Positions 59,862 to 64,000 of a DNA stretch of 64,000 nt are shown one piece after another. The stretch comes from Acanthochromis polyacanthus (lineage: Eukaryota; Chordata; Actinopteri; Pomacentridae). The first letter of the stretch is position 1; each line of letters opens with the position of its first letter. The DNA is taken from assembly GCF_021347895.1 (NCBI RefSeq), contig NC_067113.1:46229474-46293473 (forward strand), written 5' to 3'. A program made the translations under genes and the position numbers. Below the pieces are notes generated by a model that made no database searches, was not told where the DNA came from, and was given only the letters and a program-made list of their open reading frames with translations.

Positions 59862-62800
59862 TATTCATCTTGAACCATTCAGTACTAGACAGGACATTTG
59901 GGAATGCACTAATTGTTGTACATTAGCAAAATCAATATAGCTTGGTTAGCTTCAAAAGAAGAGAGATTGTGGCAATTTTATTTAGCATGATGTATGATGT
60001 GTACTCTACGTCTTGAGTTGGCCTTCCTTCCTGAATCTGCGACTTCTCTGCTTGCACTTACTGGATCAACGATGTGGCCTTCATCAAATCTTGCCATTTT
60101 AGCAAGTAGGGTGCTAGCATGAAGGTTGTTATTGTTGTTTCCTGACTTAAAGGGATTGTAAAAATAGTAGCTTCCAGAAAACAAAACGGGAAGAATGCCA
60201 CATGACCCCTGGCTGGATTATACCAACAGTCTGCAGTCAGTAAATAAGATTAATTTCAAGTAATTATAAATATGAATCACTTGTCTTAATGGATTTTTTT
60301 CTGCTTAAGTGTGTGAACATCTTGTTTTTTTTAATTGACAGTATGCCGCACTTGAGCACCTTAACTGTTAGACTGAAATTTATGACATATTACAGCATAT
60401 TTAGACCATACTTCTTACTGAAGAATTTCATTTTTTTATTTAAAATGTATTTGGTTTTCTCTGCTGTTGCAAAAACACACTGAACCATGAGTCCTATCAA
60501 GTGGTTCCTAACAAACCACAAATTAGGTGTGCTGCCACCCCCACTAATGTTGACGTATTATCAACTTTCAAACGAATGTGAGAAACTTACTTTGAGCCAC
60601 TTTAGCATTCACTTGAAGTCGTGTCTCTGGCTATCATTAACCTTGTGACATTATCTTTTTGTAATCTCGCCAATAGCCAAAGATTTACCCAAAGGCAGTA
60701 GAGGTTTTAATTCTGATATACGATAACAAGGGAAGATGATTGCTCATATTTTAAAAAGTTTAATTAAGTCGTTCATTCATACAGGTGTCATTATGGGGAT
60801 CCCAGTATATTTCTTTACAAAACTGGATAATCAGCATCGAGAAATTATCATAGCCGCCGGAACAAATATCTGGATTAAAAGTAGAACTTGCTGATTATTC
60901 TCAATGTCATTTGTTACAGTAGCTTGAGCAATTCAATTACGGAATTTGTTAGTGACATCTCAGGGACTGCAATTGTTTCATATTAGGTGAGTCAGGTGGA
61001 AAGTGTGCAAAATGAATCTCAACCCCTCCAGACCTGATTTGTGCATACTTAAATGATCAATCGGTGTGATAATAACATGGCACTAAATTGAGGTGCTACG
61101 CTACCATTTTTCAATTACAGCATCACAACCAAATAACTCTGATATCACAGAAACAACGGCAGGATCAAACTGATGAAAAATGACAAAAATGACTTTAAAA
61201 CCACTTTGCTTACTTTCACTTTTTCTGGCCCTGGAGAGACAGCCTTCACACAATATTGAAAAGGAAACAGACGGGTCAACTCATTACACAAAAATGAAAA
61301 TCACCAGCACAAATGTCGCTTTCCTTTGTCTTTCATCTGAAACAGGCTGACAGATTGCACAGCTATCACCTCAGGGATGAAGTCTGTGTCAGGAAAAGGT
61401 ACGAGGAGGAAGGCAGCGGACCATTTCTTGCAATTCAGGTAATGTTTGTGATATTTGCTCACAAAATTATTCCTTAACCTTCTCTGCACCAACTGCTGCA
61501 GGTCAGACAGTTGCGTCAGACTTGGTCTTCTGTTTCTTGCATAATTTTCCCCTGCTGTTCAGTCAGAGCCGCGTCCTTGGCCTGTAAAGCTCTTTTTGAT
61601 CCATCAATAGAGTGACGGCAGAGAAGAATGTCAAACAAGATGTGAAAAGATGTTTTAAAATCTGGTCTCTAAAATAGATTGCTAAAAACAAAAAGTCAAA
61701 ACGACAGATGTGACTCAACACACAGTAACCGTAACTGCCTACCTAAAAATATCACTTTAGCCATTCACTGCATTTTAATTTAATTACTCATGTAGTGGTG
61801 TGGTTTTACCTTTTATTGTGTTGGGGGACTTGGAAGAACTAAACTGAGAAAGCAGTGGCCACAATCTACACATATATATAATGTGACTTTTGTCCTTAGA
61901 CTCAAGCAACACTAGATCATACGTATCACTGTACCATAATGAACGTCTTTCAAGCTACACGTTCTAAGCTCTAAGTCAGACTCTCTGTTGATGGAAATTG
62001 ACATCTCAAGACCAATGTAGGACGATGCTGATTAGTTATTATCAGAATTTTGTCAGTCAAGTCGAATTCAGCTAACAGTACAACAATTTGAATATTTAGC
62101 CTGAATATTTCTACACTCAAGCCATAGACGAAGTTGGTTAGAAGCTATAGTCATAATGTTGTATGAACTGTACTCTTATTTCCTTTATTTTACGGCAACA
62201 AACACAATATACAACATGTGGACAGCTGTTCCACTGAACTTATACCTATATAGACATTTTGTCATAGACTACAGTAACTTACTAATACCTGTTAGCATGC
62301 ATTTCACCATGGCTTTGGCTACATGCTGGTAATTTTACTTCTTTGACACACTAGTCACTCACTTACCAAAACATTGCACCTGCATCATGCACAGGTTGCC
62401 CACAAAGCCACGCTACTTTCAGGTAAATGCTGGGCTGGTAACGTGTGTCCCTCCACCTTAAGTTTTAGCTTACCTCATCAGGTACCCATTAGCACAGTGA
62501 ATATTATATTATTATGTGGAGGAGTGATTGCTCGACTTTAGCAATCTGAGTTGAATCAGGGATCACTTCGACCTTCAGGGAGAAGGCTTATGTTCTTGAT
62601 AAACTGATTCATATGTATTCCCAGTGGAGGATCCCTTTAAGTAATGTATAGAAGCTCAAAGAAGGACAAAAAGTCTGTAGAAGTTTGGTAGAAAGGCAGA
62701 CAGGGAAAAGGAGATATGGTTAGCAAGCGGAGGAAAAAAAGGACCAAAGGTCAAGGATTCAGTCGTTTTGGAGTGCGGTCAAAAGCACTAAAAGCTTTAT

Positions 62801-63949
62801 GCTTTAACAGGATTGTTAGGCAAGATATCTCAAGCCTCAGTGGCTCATGTTGCTTAGAGCATAATGATTGGTTGGTCGAGTATTTTATATGCAGCATGGC
62901 TAATTAAATCGGTGGATACTGTTCCGGAATCGATATGAGCCCAGTGACATAACTTATTACCAGCAAACCACTGCATCCTCACAAGTGTGCAGGGGGCAAA
63001 ATGAGAGTCAGAGAGAGAAGGTGAAGAAAGGGAACATAAGAGGCAGAGAGCGAGGGGCAGAGTGGGCAGCACAAATTGCAAGCTAAATTTTTATTATGAC
63101 AGATGAGATGGGTTATTGGAATCCAGGCAAGGCTCTTTGACTGTAGATGCCATTACAGGACACGGCTGCTTTAAATCTGGGTCACCTATCGACTTAACCT
63201 CGCATCGGGCATCAGCGGGGCCTCATTGCCGTGTAATTATGCCTGGAATAAATAGTGCATTTGGCTTGTGGCACTACACCACATTGCGGCTGGTATAATG
63301 GACAGTGTGGAATTCATTTGTTCTCCTCTGTTCTTTTCTAATCCTTCCTCTCAACCTCTATTAACTCTCTACATTTTTCATTTCTTCCTCGGAGCCCCCT
63401 TCTACCCTTTGGTTTTCATGCCATCATTGTTTCTGTCCTTTTTGTGCCACGCTTTATCTTATTCCCTGCTGTCCTTGAGCAGAAGGAAGAGGGGTCACAC
63501 GAGCCTCAGAGGGAATGCACCATTAAGAAAGAGTTACCAAAACACTGTATGAAGTGTAACACAAGGAAAATTACAGGCAATCCACACAATGCGAATTCAT
63601 CCAGCTCAACGCAATTAAGGAGCATAAATATTCTCTCTACACTGAAAGCCTTATCATCGAGCCTCGTGTTGTTGGGAGTTTTGAAGATATTTGGGTGGCC
63701 ATTTGGCTCCATAATGCCTGTTCAAACCAGATCTGAGCACGGCACATTATTGCCTGCAGAAACTGTGCTCCTGGCTCTTTGGCCACACAGCAGCACAAAG
63801 AAACTAAAGGCCTCCTAAGCTACTAGCAGGGTGTGCTCATAGTTATGTGTGACTGTCTTCCTTTGTGTGTGTGTGTTTGAGGTGACCGGCTCAGTAATTG
63901 GTCCTGGAGGCTTTTACCTGGCGGCGTCGACTGGCCATGTCAGTGCCTT
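59862..63949. other. Unassigned DNA with candidate regulatory blocks
   Basis: No gene is recognised. The block 60760-61040 (with taatcagcatcgagaaattatc) and the block 63100-63290 look like conserved non-coding DNA by complexity, as may 63640-63830. The 124-codon frame at 63444-63818 has no known motif. Confidence 0.35.
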
Positions 63950-63985
63950 TTGTGTGTGTGTGTGTGGTTGTGTGTGTATGTGTGT
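63950..63985. repeat. Imperfect GT repeat at window end
   Basis: A short GT-rich run is interrupted by GG at 63966-63967 and by TATG at 63977-63980. It is a small, imperfect counterpart of the long GT tract at 2.2 kb. Confidence 0.8.
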
Positions 63986-64000
63986 CGTCGACTCCAAATG

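Overview
The window looks like euchromatic, non-coding DNA from a teleost fish, probably a percomorph; this is inferred from its repeat types, not from a host gene. It carries a very long GT microsatellite, several eroded Tc1/mariner elements, tRNA-derived SINEs, palindromic MITE-like elements and 5'-truncated LINEs in AT-rich single-copy DNA. I found no host protein-coding exon, rRNA, canonical tRNA or CRISPR array. Nearly all open frames are chance frames or low-complexity translations. The real coding matter is transposon-derived, and the one long intact frame (31.1-32.2 kb) is a LINE reverse transcriptase fragment.

Layout: a minus-oriented tRNA-SINE with 13-bp target-site duplications (TSDs) lies at 0.6-0.9 kb; a perfect (GT)117 at 2.23-2.47 kb; an internally deleted Tc1 transposon at 2.5-3.9 kb; a CT microsatellite near 7.05 kb; and a dispersed retroelement tail near 9.25 kb. 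From 9.4 to 18.9 kb I recognise no repeat or gene. A 350-bp palindromic element and a degraded tRNA-SINE sit at 18.96-19.5 kb, and a LINE tail near 21.2 kb. A degenerate tandem array with units of about 195 bp lies at 23.8-24.6 kb. A second SINE, with 13-bp TSDs and possibly nested in an older DNA-transposon relic, lies at 26.0-26.4 kb.

From 28.8 to 32.3 kb transposons are dense: a mariner remnant, a foldback structure built from two inverted copies of a Tc1/mariner 5' end, and the LINE insertion with clear TSDs. From 32.3 to 39.7 kb the DNA looks single-copy, with a few stretches resembling conserved regulatory DNA. A TTAA-flanked palindromic element is at 39.7-40.2 kb, followed by purine-rich, G-quadruplex-prone DNA near 40.7-41.2 kb. 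Further Tc1 relics lie at 45.85-46.3, 48.0-49.0 and 55.9-56.7 kb, a possible LTR-like unit at 52.4-53.0 kb, a head-to-head pair of LINE fragments at 55.1-55.6 kb, and the 3' end of an L2-like LINE at 59.5-59.9 kb.

The region therefore reads as an intron or intergenic stretch of a fish chromosome. No cooperating gene system is visible. The most informative structures are the foldback element, the LINE and SINE insertions with readable TSDs, the tandem array, and two Tc1 copies that appear to have lost the same catalytic glutamate by a change compatible with CpG decay.
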